A stretch of 64,000 bases of DNA from an uncultured Collinsella sp. (GTDB lineage: Bacteria > Actinomycetota > Coriobacteriia > Coriobacteriales > Coriobacteriaceae), in the NCBI GenBank assembly GCA_958427355.1, contig CAUACA010000009.1:1-64000 (forward strand), read 5' to 3'. Under the pieces are notes generated by a model. That model was not told the DNA's origin and did no database searches. It saw only the letters and a list, made by a program, of their open reading frames with translations. This document shows positions 1 through 6,476 of the stretch, in pieces; position 1 is the stretch's first letter; each line of letters begins with the position of its first letter. The position numbers were made by a program, and so were the translations under genes.

Positions 1-326
1 CCGCACATGTGCGGATGAATGTGGGAGGTGTTCGGATGAAGTTGATAATCAAGGCCTCGGTGAAGAAAATCAACGTCTGGGTTACATCCCTTGAAAGGGG
101 CGAAGACGGCTGCTAGAATACCTCCCCGCTATGAAGGATTTGACCAAAGCATACATCGCAATTCGGCGGCCCCTGGTATACGGGGCCTCTCCTGTTGTTC
201 CCCAAGTGCGCTCTGAGCAGCCGCTTTCTTCCTGTCGTATCTGATGCACGCATAGCACGTGCATGTTATTTCGCCCGTGGGCCGGCGCGCCTTCGGCGAA
301 GAATCGAATAGATACGAAGGAAGCTT
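1..326. other. Upstream region of MFS gene
   Basis: The window opens on a perfect 14-bp palindrome (CCGCACATGTGCGG, 1-14), which could be an operator or the stem of an upstream element. No convincing gene is visible. The only strong signals are the promoter at 91-119 and the ribosome binding site in front of the ATG at 327. Confidence 0.4.
91..119 (+). promoter_or_regulatory. Sigma70-type promoter for MFS-CBS pair
   Basis: TTGAAA at 91-96 and TAGAAT at 114-119 are separated by exactly 17 bp. Transcription would start near 126, leaving a leader of about 200 nt before the MFS gene at 327. Confidence 0.5.
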
Positions 327-1766
327 ATGTCTGATAATTGTACGGTCGCGCCCGCCAATGGGCGCATTACCGGTACCCAGATCCGCATCGTCGCGGTCGT
401 CGTCCTGGGTGCCTTCTTGGCGCTACTGAACCAAACGGTGATGTCGCCTGCGCTGCCGGTCATCATGTCCGATTTCGCCATCGATGCCTCGACTGCCCAG
501 TGGATCATGTCCATATACCCGCTGGTGAGCGGCATCATGGTCCCCGTTTCGGCGTTCCTTATCGACAAGTTCAGCACCCGCGCGCTATTCTTCGGGGCGA
601 CGCTGGTGTTCGCGCTGGGCACGCTGCTGTGCGCCGCAGCCCCTGATTTCCTGTTCCTCATCATCGGTCGCGTGTTGCAAGCGGCGGGCTCAGGCGTGCT
701 CATGCCGCTTGTCTCGGTGGTTCCCATGCTGGTGTTCCCCGTCGAGAAACGAGGAACGGCTATGGGCATGGCGGGCATCGTCATGTCGGCGGGTCCCGCG
801 GTCGGCCCCGTCGTAGGCGGTGCGGTGATCGACACGTACGGCTGGCGCACCATGATCGGCGCCATCGTCCCCCTCGCAATTCTCGTGCTGGTGCTGGGCG
901 TGTTCATGCTGAAAAACGTGGGCGAGCTGAAGAACCCCAAGCTCGACCTGCCCTCGGTCGTCCTCTCCACCATCGCCTTCGGCGGACTTCTCTACGGGTT
1001 CTCGAGCGCCTCGTCGATGGGTTGGGGCAACCCCGTGGTGCTCGGCTCGATCGTCGCGGGTGTCGTGTGCTTGGTGCTGTTCGTCGTACGCCAGGGCAAA
1101 ATCGAGGACCCGCTGCTTCAACTGGGCACGCTCAAGACGCGCGAGTTCCGCGTGGCCGCCATCATCGTCACGCTCATCAACGCCGCATGCCTGGTCACCA
1201 ACACGCTGTTGCCGTTGCTGCTGCAAACCTCGCTTGGCGCTTCGGCCTTCGAAACCGGCATGGCCATGCTTCCCGCCGCGGCGGTGGGCATCATCATCAG
1301 CCCTATCTCCGGCGTGGTGTTCGACAAGTTCGGTCCGCGTGCCATCTCGATCGTCGGCCTGGCCCTCATGACCGGCGCCCTGTTCCTGCTCTCGCTTTCG
1401 ACGGTAAACACGCCCATCTTGGTGGTTGCGCTGTTCTGCATGCTGCAGTCCGCCGGCCAGTCGCTCGCGAACATGCCGGTGAACACATGGGGTGTCAATG
1501 CCTTGAAAAATGACATGATCGCCCACGGCAACGCCATCGCGAACACCGGCCGCCAGGTCGCCGGCGGTTTGTGCACGGCGCTCATCATCACGGTCATGAC
1601 AAGCGTCACCGCGTCGGCCGGCGTCGATGCGAGCATCCAAGTAGCCACCGCCGTGGGCGCGGGCGTCGCTTACAAGGTGTGCGCGGCAATCGGCCTCGTT
1701 TCCCTTATCTGCGCCATATTCAGCGTGCGCACCAAGAAAACCGCACCGAAAACGAAGGAGGCATAA
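327..1766 (+). CDS. MFS transporter, DHA2 (EmrB/QacA-like) drug efflux family
   Basis: This is a 479-residue integral membrane protein of the major facilitator superfamily. The first helix (VLGAFLALLNQTVMSPALPVI) has the layout of the 14-helix DHA2 drug:proton antiporters. It is followed by the typical 'TAQWIMSIYPLVSGIMVPVSAF' second helix, and an R-A-x-F-F-G loop stands where motif A is expected. It would export hydrophobic compounds using the proton gradient; the substrate cannot be read from sequence. GAAGGAAG lies 5-6 nt before the ATG. A CBS-pair gene follows after 3 bp, so the two are probably one operon. Similar MFS-CBS pairs could have come from another gut actinobacterium, since an IS remnant lies just downstream; that origin is inference. 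Confidence 0.85.
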   Translation: MSDNCTVAPANGRITGTQIRIVAVVVLGAFLALLNQTVMSPALPVIMSDFAIDASTAQWIMSIYPLVSGIMVPVSAFLIDKFSTRALFFGATLVFALGTLLCAAAPDFLFLIIGRVLQAAGSGVLMPLVSVVPMLVFPVEKRGTAMGMAGIVMSAGPAVGPVVGGAVIDTYGWRTMIGAIVPLAILVLVLGVFMLKNVGELKNPKLDLPSVVLSTIAFGGLLYGFSSASSMGWGNPVVLGSIVAGVVCLVLFVVRQGKIEDPLLQLGTLKTREFRVAAIIVTLINAACLVTNTLLPLLLQTSLGASAFETGMAMLPAAAVGIIISPISGVVFDKFGPRAISIVGLALMTGALFLLSLSTVNTPILVVALFCMLQSAGQSLANMPVNTWGVNALKNDMIAHGNAIANTGRQVAGGLCTALIITVMTSVTASAGVDASIQVATAVGAGVAYKVCAAIGLVSLICAIFSVRTKKTAPKTKEA

Positions 1767-1769
1767 GCG

Positions 1770-2276
1770 ATGTCCGAGATTCTGTCCGAGCGCATCCCGC
1801 TCGAGCTCGAGGGGACGCCCGTTTCGAGCATCATGATTGAAGAGCCGTTCACCTGCACGCAGGATTGCACGATTTCCGACGTGGTGCGCATGCTCGCCGA
1901 AAACGAGGTGAGCAGCATGCCCGTAATCGATGAGCGCAACCAGGTGGTCGGGTTCATCTCCGACGGCGATGTCATGGGAGCCATCGCGCAGCATCGCGCT
2001 CACACCATCTTCACGGGCGGCGACGCGTCCATGCTGTACTTCGACGATCAGAGCCTTGAGCAGCGCATCGAAGACCTGAAGGATCGCTGCGTCATGGATT
2101 TCGCGACGCGCCAGGTAGTGTGTGCCCGTCCCGAGCAGAGCATCGCCCGCGTCGCCGCGCTGCTGGCGAAGAAGAAGTTCAAGAAGCTTCCTGTGGTTGA
2201 TGACGAGGGCAAACTCGTGGGGGTCATCCGCCGCTCCGCCATCACCAAATACATCTTCGGCATCCTTTTCCAATAG
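1770..2276 (+). CDS. CBS-pair domain protein
   Basis: A 168-residue soluble protein made almost entirely of two CBS domains: about residues 15-75 (VSSIMIEEPFTCTQDCTISD ... EVSSMPVIDERNQVVGFISD) and 108-165 (DFATRQVVCARPEQSIARVA ... FKKLPVVDDEGKLVGVI). CBS pairs bind adenine nucleotides or S-adenosylmethionine and usually act as energy or ligand sensors for an attached or partner protein. No catalytic domain is fused here. The gene starts 3 bp after the MFS gene, with GGAGG overlapping that gene's end, so it may modulate the transporter. That partnership is inferred only from operon position. Confidence 0.85.
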   Translation: MSEILSERIPLELEGTPVSSIMIEEPFTCTQDCTISDVVRMLAENEVSSMPVIDERNQVVGFISDGDVMGAIAQHRAHTIFTGGDASMLYFDDQSLEQRIEDLKDRCVMDFATRQVVCARPEQSIARVAALLAKKKFKKLPVVDDEGKLVGVIRRSAITKYIFGILFQ

Positions 2277-2279
2277 GGG

Positions 2280-2390
2280 CAGGTCGCACTTGAGGCGAAC
2301 ATCTCGAGGCATCGAGCCAGCAACTGGACCAGACAACCTTGACACGCACGCGCTTTCCCTCGATGCTTCGGTAAGTGAGGAACTCGAACC
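2280..2390 (-). pseudogene. Fragment of IS3-family OrfB (transposase catalytic subunit)
   Basis: Directly past the end of OrfA the minus strand keeps short stretches that resemble the N-terminus of IS3 OrfB (VRFEFL, then KHRGKAR and VSRLSG), but in three different frames. Only about 110 bp remain, and the DDE catalytic domain is absent. The remnant ends against the CBS gene, which suggests an old deletion. The assignment rests on short stretches and on the position behind OrfA. Confidence 0.4.
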
Positions 2391-2699
2391 TCACGCATGG
2401 TCTTGACTCAAGAAGGCCCGGAAATTTTTTAGTATCTCGTTCTCGCGCTCGAGCTCCTCGACCTTCTTCTTGAGCTTCACGATCTCGTAGTCCTTGTTGA
2501 TCTTCGGGGAGCCGTTTCCGGGGAACGCGCCGTCTCCCATCTCCTCGTATTCGCGGGCCCATCTTCTCAGCGTCGAATCCTTTATACCGAGTTCCTCCGA
2601 TAGGCCTTTGACCGTCATTTCCCCGGACAGGACCACCTTTGCCGCCGAGACCTTGAACTGCCTGTCGTATCGCTTTCTTCTTTGGGTCATCTTGAACAC
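2391..2699 (-). CDS. IS3-family transposase OrfA (orphan)
   Basis: A 102-residue protein with the classical OrfA layout. An N-terminal helix-turn-helix covers about residues 5-55 (RRKRYDRQFKVSAAKVVLSG ... LSEELGIKDSTLRRWAREYE), and a leucine-zipper coiled coil covers about 70-95 (YEIVKLKKKVEELERENEIL). OrfA binds the element's ends and, in intact elements, is fused to OrfB by a programmed -1 shift. An A6 run followed by TTTC on the coding strand (2421-2431) near the 3' end is the likely slip site. OrfB is reduced to a fragment, so the element cannot transpose alone. AAAGGTG lies upstream of the ATG. Confidence 0.85.
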   Translation of the reverse strand: MFKMTQRRKRYDRQFKVSAAKVVLSGEMTVKGLSEELGIKDSTLRRWAREYEEMGDGAFPGNGSPKINKDYEIVKLKKKVEELERENEILKNFRAFLSQDHA

Positions 2700-2711
2700 C
2701 TTTCGCTCTTA

Positions 2712-2800
2712 ACTAGGTGTCCAATTCATCATACCCACTCCATGATGGTCCTTAAAAGAAAGTCCAGTTTATCCTTCCCACTCCAGTAGGCCGCTAATTA
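2712..2800. mobile_element. Possible IS end sequences beside orphan OrfA
   Basis: Between OrfA and the gap are two related stretches, ccCACTCCAtga (about 2736) and ccCACTCCAgta (about 2779), together with GTCCAATT and GTCCAGTT. They resemble nested terminal sequences of two insertions. No clean inverted repeat partner was found, so the boundaries are uncertain. Confidence 0.3.
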
Positions 2801-2843
2801 GCCCGTCCAAGAATTGGGATGCAGTTCAATACGAGCTCGGGGC

Positions 2844-3003
2844 TCTTTTCGTCTAGATTGGGGACGCATGGCCGGACGAAAACAATTTGCGTCTGGTAAT
2901 AAGCGTACGAAAGCGCAATTTACGTCTTAATTCCGTACGCAAATCAAGACGAAAATCGTTTACGTCTGCTTTAAATCCGTACGAAAACGGTTTTCGTCTT
3001 GCA
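2844..3003. repeat. Degenerate array of GACGAAAA / TTTTCGTC motifs
   Basis: The gap between the IS remnant and the ATPase gene holds about ten copies, in both orientations, of a core close to TACGAAAA or its complement TTTTCGTC. Examples lie near 2846, 2875, 2888, 2905, 2917, 2936, 2953, 2964, 2982 and 2993. The last pair is a perfect 17-bp hairpin, ACGAAAACGGTTTTCGT. The region is AT-rich compared with its neighbours and has no supported gene. Confidence 0.6.
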
Positions 3004-3018
3004 GGGCAGTTGCCGTTT

Positions 3019-4110
3019 CTACAGTTCAACTTCCAGTTCGGCTTTGTGCTCGTAGAGGTAGTCGCGCATGTAGGGGATGGCAAATGAGACCTTGCCGTAC
3101 GAGGGAGCCTCGATAATCGATTCTCTTAACAGGCGGCTGCGGACGGAACTCACCTGTTGAGGCGTTTTGTTTAGGGCATCGGCAACCATGCTGGTCGAGC
3201 TCGTCTGCCCCAAAGATGCCATGCTCAGCAGATAAGCGATGCACGTGGGCGGAATGCGCTGTAGCGCGGGCTCAATCACCATGGCACAGAAGCGTTCGCG
3301 TGCCGTTGCAATGCCGCGCTCGGCTTCTTCTTCTCCAATAATCGGTGTATGTGCGCGTCTTGCCAACTGCCATGCGTAGTATCCAACGAGTTGGATCATG
3401 AAAGGATAACCTTGCGTTGCCTCGGCAAGTTGGCCGGCAATACCTGGCTGCAACTCCATGCCAGACGCTTCAATGGTTTCCTCGAGGGAGTACGACACTT
3501 CGGTTACTGCCACAGCCTTCAGGTCAAAGGGGAGGGCACGGCGCAAAAACGTAAGTGTCTTTCCGTTGATGATGCTTTCAATCTTCGAAGGAAGCCCCGC
3601 AAAAACAAAGGCGATATCAAGGTCTTCGCCGATAACCTGCTGAATCGCAATGGAGAGCGTTCGGACCTCATCGAGCTCTGCGTCTTGAACCTCGTCGAGA
3701 GTGATGAGCAGGCCATTTCCATTCTTGGATATTGTCTGTCTCATGGCGTCGCGTAGCGATGGGCCGATTCGCTCAATATCTATGCTGCCGATGGATATGC
3801 CAGCTACGGTGGGCTCAAATCTGGCGTGTTTGGCCTGGAATTTGGGCTGCAGCTGTTCGAGAATGCGCTGGCAAAGTCCCTCGGTTGCGACCTCTTTTAT
3901 GACCGTCCAGCCACGGCTTTGCGCCAAACGTGAGCACTCGTCAAGGAGGACCGTCTTGCCCGTTCCACGGACGCCGGCTATGCGCATTAGGCGCCCAGGG
4001 GCACCAGGCCCGTTGGTGAGGCCCTCATTGAATTCTTCGAGCACATCTTCGCGGCCGATAATCGTGGGAGGTGTTTTACCTGCTGTGGGCTTAAAAGGGT
4101 TTGTTTGCAT
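3019..4110 (-). CDS. AAA-type ATPase, single-copy regulator-like
   Basis: A 363-residue P-loop ATPase. The N-terminus has a short 'IIGREDVLEEF' box, then Walker A GVRGTGKT (about 46-53), Walker B LLITLDEVQDA (about 135-145) and a sensor-1-like LDIAFVFAGLPS segment. The last 90 residues (CIAYLLSMASLGQTSSTSMV onward) look like a winged helix. The architecture is that of stand-alone NTPases often found in mobile regions; the target is unknown. I prefer the ATG at 4110 over the in-frame GTG at 4119, because AAAGGTGG sits about 6 nt before 4110 and would overlap the GTG. The promoter region holds six 10-bp repeats. Confidence 0.7.
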   Translation of the reverse strand: MQTNPFKPTAGKTPPTIIGREDVLEEFNEGLTNGPGAPGRLMRIAGVRGTGKTVLLDECSRLAQSRGWTVIKEVATEGLCQRILEQLQPKFQAKHARFEPTVAGISIGSIDIERIGPSLRDAMRQTISKNGNGLLITLDEVQDAELDEVRTLSIAIQQVIGEDLDIAFVFAGLPSKIESIINGKTLTFLRRALPFDLKAVAVTEVSYSLEETIEASGMELQPGIAGQLAEATQGYPFMIQLVGYYAWQLARRAHTPIIGEEEAERGIATARERFCAMVIEPALQRIPPTCIAYLLSMASLGQTSSTSMVADALNKTPQQVSSVRSRLLRESIIEAPSYGKVSFAIPYMRDYLYEHKAELEVEL

Positions 4111-4130
4111 GTGAGCCACCTTTGCTCAAG

Positions 4131-4190
4131 ATATAGCAAGATATAACAAAGTATAGCAAGATATAGCAAAGTATAGTGAGATATAGCAAA
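4131..4190 (-). repeat. Six phased 10-bp repeats in the ATPase promoter
   Basis: Six consecutive 10-mers start at 4131, 4141, 4151, 4161, 4171 and 4181. They are variants of ATATAGCAAG and GTATAGCAAA. On the minus strand each unit reads like a -10 box (CTATAT or CTATAC preceded by TTG). The spacing equals one DNA helical turn. The array ends about 20 bp before the ATPase start codon. Confidence 0.8.
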
Positions 4191-4222
4191 GTAAGCGCTA
4201 CTCGCGGGTTCTTACGGTGGTG

Positions 4223-4903
4223 CTATTTTCCGAATGCCGCGCGGATAAAGCGCTGGGCGAACAGCTTGTTGGCGACGTTGATGACATGGCCCAGGAACAG
4301 TGCCGAGATGGCGGTCGTGACGCCAAAGCCGCCCAGGTTGTACATAAAGATCAGCGACAACGCGAGCGAGGCGGCGACATGTGAGCAGTCAAACACGACT
4401 TTTACGTCACCAAAGCGGCGTTTAAGCTTTTCGGCAATGACTTGCACCAAGCCGTCGGGCGCGTTGGGGACAACGCCCATGTTGACGACGAGACTTACGC
4501 CAAATGCGGTGACAGCGAGGGAGAGCAGCATGGTCGCAATCTGTGTGGGGAGTGCCGTGGGATGCAGTGGGTTGACCGCCATGAAGAGGTCGGTCAAGCC
4601 GCCAATCAGCGTTGAGAAGAACAACTCGAGCAGGATGCGCGGCTGGAACTCGCTTCGCAAGATGGCTAATTGCGCCACGATGTAGGCGACGTAGGTTGCG
4701 GTGATCCAAAAGCCGAGCGTCTTGCCAGTGAGCATGGATAGGGTTGTGGCAAAGCACGTGAGCGCGGCGACGCCCAGGCCGGATGCCGTCTGGAGACTCA
4801 TACCGAGTGCCAGTACTGCAACGCCCACAAGATACATCAGCATTCTGATGACGGTATGGCACCAGTCGATGTTCTCGCCATGCATGATGATGAGCGGTCG
4901 CAT
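4223..4903 (-). CDS. YczE/YitT-like integral membrane protein
   Basis: A 226-residue protein with about five or six hydrophobic helices (for example VIRMLMYLVGVAVLALGMSL and IATMLLSLAVTAFGVSLVVN) and the small-residue turn 'MGVVPNAPDGLVQVIAEKLK' typical of the YczE/YyaS/YitT family. The family is uncharacterised but is thought to include transporters or their accessory proteins. Its promoter, operator and leader hairpin match those of kdgK, and its second leader motif matches that of eda. It is therefore probably part of the KDG/hexuronate regulon, perhaps in uptake; that role is inference. Start codon at 4903 with GAAAGGA about 12 nt upstream; a nearby ATG at 4885 is possible. Confidence 0.75.
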   Translation of the reverse strand: MRPLIIMHGENIDWCHTVIRMLMYLVGVAVLALGMSLQTASGLGVAALTCFATTLSMLTGKTLGFWITATYVAYIVAQLAILRSEFQPRILLELFFSTLIGGLTDLFMAVNPLHPTALPTQIATMLLSLAVTAFGVSLVVNMGVVPNAPDGLVQVIAEKLKRRFGDVKVVFDCSHVAASLALSLIFMYNLGGFGVTTAISALFLGHVINVANKLFAQRFIRAAFGK

Positions 4904-5045
4904 GTTGCTACCCGTCCTTTCGGTTGTGTGAAAAAGCTGACCCGGGCCGGCAAAAGAGGGTTATCGGAGGCACTGCTGCAAAAGCAGAAAAGCCGGCCCC
5001 ACGGTCAGTCGTCTAGGAAGTGTCTCGCTGTGCCGGAATGGGACT
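4904..5045 (-). promoter_or_regulatory. Candidate riboswitch-like leader of yczE-like gene (copy 1)
   Basis: The minus strand of 4961-5045 is homologous to 7195-7288 upstream of eda. Shared blocks in order are AGTCCCATTCCGG, TTCCTA, GACTG, a CCGG block, a hairpin, and CAGTGCCTCCGATAACC. The hairpin is CTGC-TTTT-GCAG here and GCTTG-loop-CAAGC in the other copy, so pairing is kept while sequence changes. Downstream, GCCGGCCCGGGTCAG (about 4936-4950) can pair back with CTGACC...GGGCCGGC of the motif and is followed by CTTTTTC. That makes a possible terminator. Confidence 0.6.
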
Positions 5046-5082
5046 AAAGGTCCAACGAGACGGGAAGAAAGCAAATGGCATT

Positions 5083-5140
5083 GCGTGGGCGATAAGATGC
5101 CAAGATGGTAGGGTGTGTCTTAGCATCCTATTGCCCACGC
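5083..5140 (-). promoter_or_regulatory. 58-nt covarying hairpin in yczE-like leader (SL1 copy 1)
   Basis: On the minus strand GCGTGGGC pairs with GCCCACGC, the stem extends another ~10 bp, and the apical part AAGA...TCTT closes a loop containing CACCCTACC. The hairpin at 8456-8513 has exactly the same length and the same loop but a different stem sequence. Confidence 0.7.
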
Positions 5141-5142
5141 TC

Positions 5143-5196
5143 AACGAAATCGGTTTCGTTTGAGCCTAAGTATACGCACGGGATTTTATTTGCGAA
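5143..5196 (-). promoter_or_regulatory. Promoter and LacI-type operator of yczE-like gene
   Basis: Minus strand: -10 TATACT (5174-5169), a weak -35 TTCGCA 16 bp away (5196-5191), and immediately downstream the 18-bp dyad AACGAAACCGATTTCGTT (5143-5160). The centre AACCGATT fits the AAnCGnTT pattern of LacI-family operators. The site covers the expected transcription start, so repression is the likely mode. Confidence 0.7.
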
Positions 5197-5212
5197 GAGA
5201 AAAACAATAAAA

Positions 5213-5228
5213 AGGTGAACGTTCACCT
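5213..5228. promoter_or_regulatory. Perfect 16-bp palindrome, possible operator
   Basis: AGGTGAACGTTCACCT is a perfect palindrome between the yczE-like promoter and the GntR gene. GntR-family regulators often bind such dyads next to their own gene. It may be the operator of the regulator encoded at 5391. Confidence 0.45.
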
Positions 5229-5251
5229 AATCGCAACAACTCGTTGGCTGT

Positions 5252-5318
5252 AGTTGCGGTGGAATAGTTCCTGTTTTTGCTGCTGAAGGCTTTGAACAGG
5301 AACTATTCCACCGCAACT
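5252..5318. repeat. 67-bp palindromic repeat upstream of gntR (family R1)
   Basis: Two perfect 24-bp arms, beginning AGTTGCGGTGGAATAGTTCC, flank a 19-bp loop. A relative with the same first ten bases occurs at 6099-6165, directly behind the same gene. Confidence 0.8.
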
Positions 5319-5390
5319 TATGAGGGGGCGGGGGATGCGATAGTATTGCATGGTGGTATTCGATTAACCGAGGCTTCATCCGAGGGCTTT

Positions 5391-6083
5391 ATGGAACAAC
5401 ACCAGCATTATCAGAGCCTGCAAGACCAGGCGTACAACGCATTGCGGTCCAAGATCATCTATGCCGAGCTCAAGCCCGGCACGCGCCTTTCGGCGATTGG
5501 TCTGGAAAAGGAGACGGGAATCGGGCGCACGCCCATTCGCGAGTCCTTTGTGCGCCTGCGTGAGCAGGAGCTGGTGGAAACGCGTCCCAAAAGCGGCACC
5601 TATGTCTCAAAAATCAGCATGGAGCGCGCCGAGAACGCCTGTTTCTTGCGCGAGAAGCTCGAGAGAAGCGTGCTTATTAAATGCTGTTCGGCTGCTACGC
5701 CCGAGCAAAAGCAGCGGCTCGAGCAGATTCTTGCCGAGTCCGAGTCGCTCGACCATAGCGAAACGCGTCGCTTTTTCGATCTGGACAACCTGTTCCACGA
5801 GACGTGTTTTGAGATTGCCGGCCGTCACATGTTGTGGGATTGGATGAAGAGCGTCAACACGCATTTTGAGCGATACAACTGGTTGCGTATGGTGTCGCAG
5901 GATCTGGATTGGGAGCCGATTCGTCGGCAGCATCGCCGGATTCTCGAGGCCATTAAGAGGGGCGATACCGATGCGGCGAGCTATCTGGCAGAGACGCATT
6001 TGCATCTAATGCCCGAGGAGCAGGGTCCGGTTATCGCCTTACATCCCGACTACTTTGAGCTGTCCAAAGACTCGGCCATCTAA
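5391..6083 (+). CDS. GntR-family regulator, FCD (FadR) subgroup
   Basis: A 230-residue transcription factor. A GntR winged helix spans about residues 8-75 (LQDQAYNALRSKIIYAELKP, then LEKETGIGRTPIRESFVRLR and GTYVSKIS). An all-helical FCD ligand domain follows, with the usual metal-site framework D..H near DLDNLFHETCFEIAGR and H residues near the end (RRQHRRILEAIKRGD, ETHLHLM). FCD regulators of this group commonly sense sugar acids, which fits its place among KDG genes. I chose ATG 5391 because the longer frame from 5277 would run through the R1 palindrome, and CGAGGG lies just upstream of 5391. Confidence 0.85.
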   Translation: MEQHQHYQSLQDQAYNALRSKIIYAELKPGTRLSAIGLEKETGIGRTPIRESFVRLREQELVETRPKSGTYVSKISMERAENACFLREKLERSVLIKCCSAATPEQKQRLEQILAESESLDHSETRRFFDLDNLFHETCFEIAGRHMLWDWMKSVNTHFERYNWLRMVSQDLDWEPIRRQHRRILEAIKRGDTDAASYLAETHLHLMPEEQGPVIALHPDYFELSKDSAI

Positions 6084-6098
6084 CTCGCCCCCTACATT

Positions 6099-6165
6099 AG
6101 TTGCGGTGAAATAGGGATTGTTTTGCGGCTCTGATGGCGTAAACAGTCCCTATTTCACCGCAACT
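6099..6165. repeat. 67-bp palindromic repeat downstream of gntR (family R1)
   Basis: The arms begin AGTTGCGGTGAAATAGGGA and match over 24 bp with one mismatch. It is the same length as the copy at 5252-5318 and shares the outer AGTTGCGGTG. It starts 16 bp after the gntR stop codon. Confidence 0.8.
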
Positions 6166-6320
6166 GCCGGGGCACTATCGGGGCACGAAAAAGCTACGAC
6201 GCTACTTGGAGGAAAAGACCGGAAGCAAGGGTCCATTCCTCCAGACGGCGCCGCAGCTGTTTTGGTGGCTTGGCTTTTGTTGAAGTGGCTCAGCTGGGCG
6301 TGGTCGCCAACCGAGTAGGA

Positions 6321-6421
6321 AAAGCGGCTCGGGGGCGTGTCGCTTCCGTCACGTTCTATCAGCGTACAAGACGGTTTTGGTTCTTGTTCGTGACGGAAAC
6401 GGCGCGCTTCCGAGCCGCTTT
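6321..6421. repeat. 101-bp long imperfect palindrome
   Basis: The left arm from AAAGCGGCTCGG to TTCCGTCACG (33 bp) pairs with the right arm CGTGACGGAA to CCGAGCCGCTTT with only transition differences. The loop of about 35 bp contains GTACAAGACGG. No gene product is involved. Confidence 0.75.
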
Positions 6422-6426
6422 AAAAG

Positions 6427-6458
6427 AAAGGGGGCGAGGTCTAGGGCACGCCCCCTTT
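6427..6458 (-). terminator. Intrinsic terminator of eda
   Basis: On the minus strand GGGGGCG and CGCCCCC form a stem followed by TTTCTTTT. It lies 19 bp past the eda stop codon. Confidence 0.75.
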
Positions 6459-6476
6459 CACGATAGAGAGCTAAAC

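Larger units (their letters stand above)
6084..6476. other. Repeat-rich gap between gntR and eda
   Basis: No gene is supported. The gap holds the R1 palindrome (6099-6165), a short dyad TGGAGGAA/TTCCTCCA (6207-6243), a 101-bp palindrome (6321-6421) and the eda terminator (6427-6458). Confidence 0.6.

Noticed and set aside
690..2345. 551-codon minus-strand open frame opposite the MFS and CBS genes
   Set aside because: Rich in His, Arg, Asp and Gly as expected for the antisense of a GC-rich gene; no start signal and no recognisable domain.
4961..5045. Leader motif read on the plus strand as a leader of gntR
   Set aside because: Plus-strand genes are over 340 bp away here, and the second copy has no plus-strand gene behind it; on the minus strand both copies precede start codons by 57-76 nt.
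5252..6165. CRISPR array from the repeated palindromes
   Set aside because: Only two copies 850 bp apart, no regular spacers and no cas genes; the other palindrome families are also dispersed.
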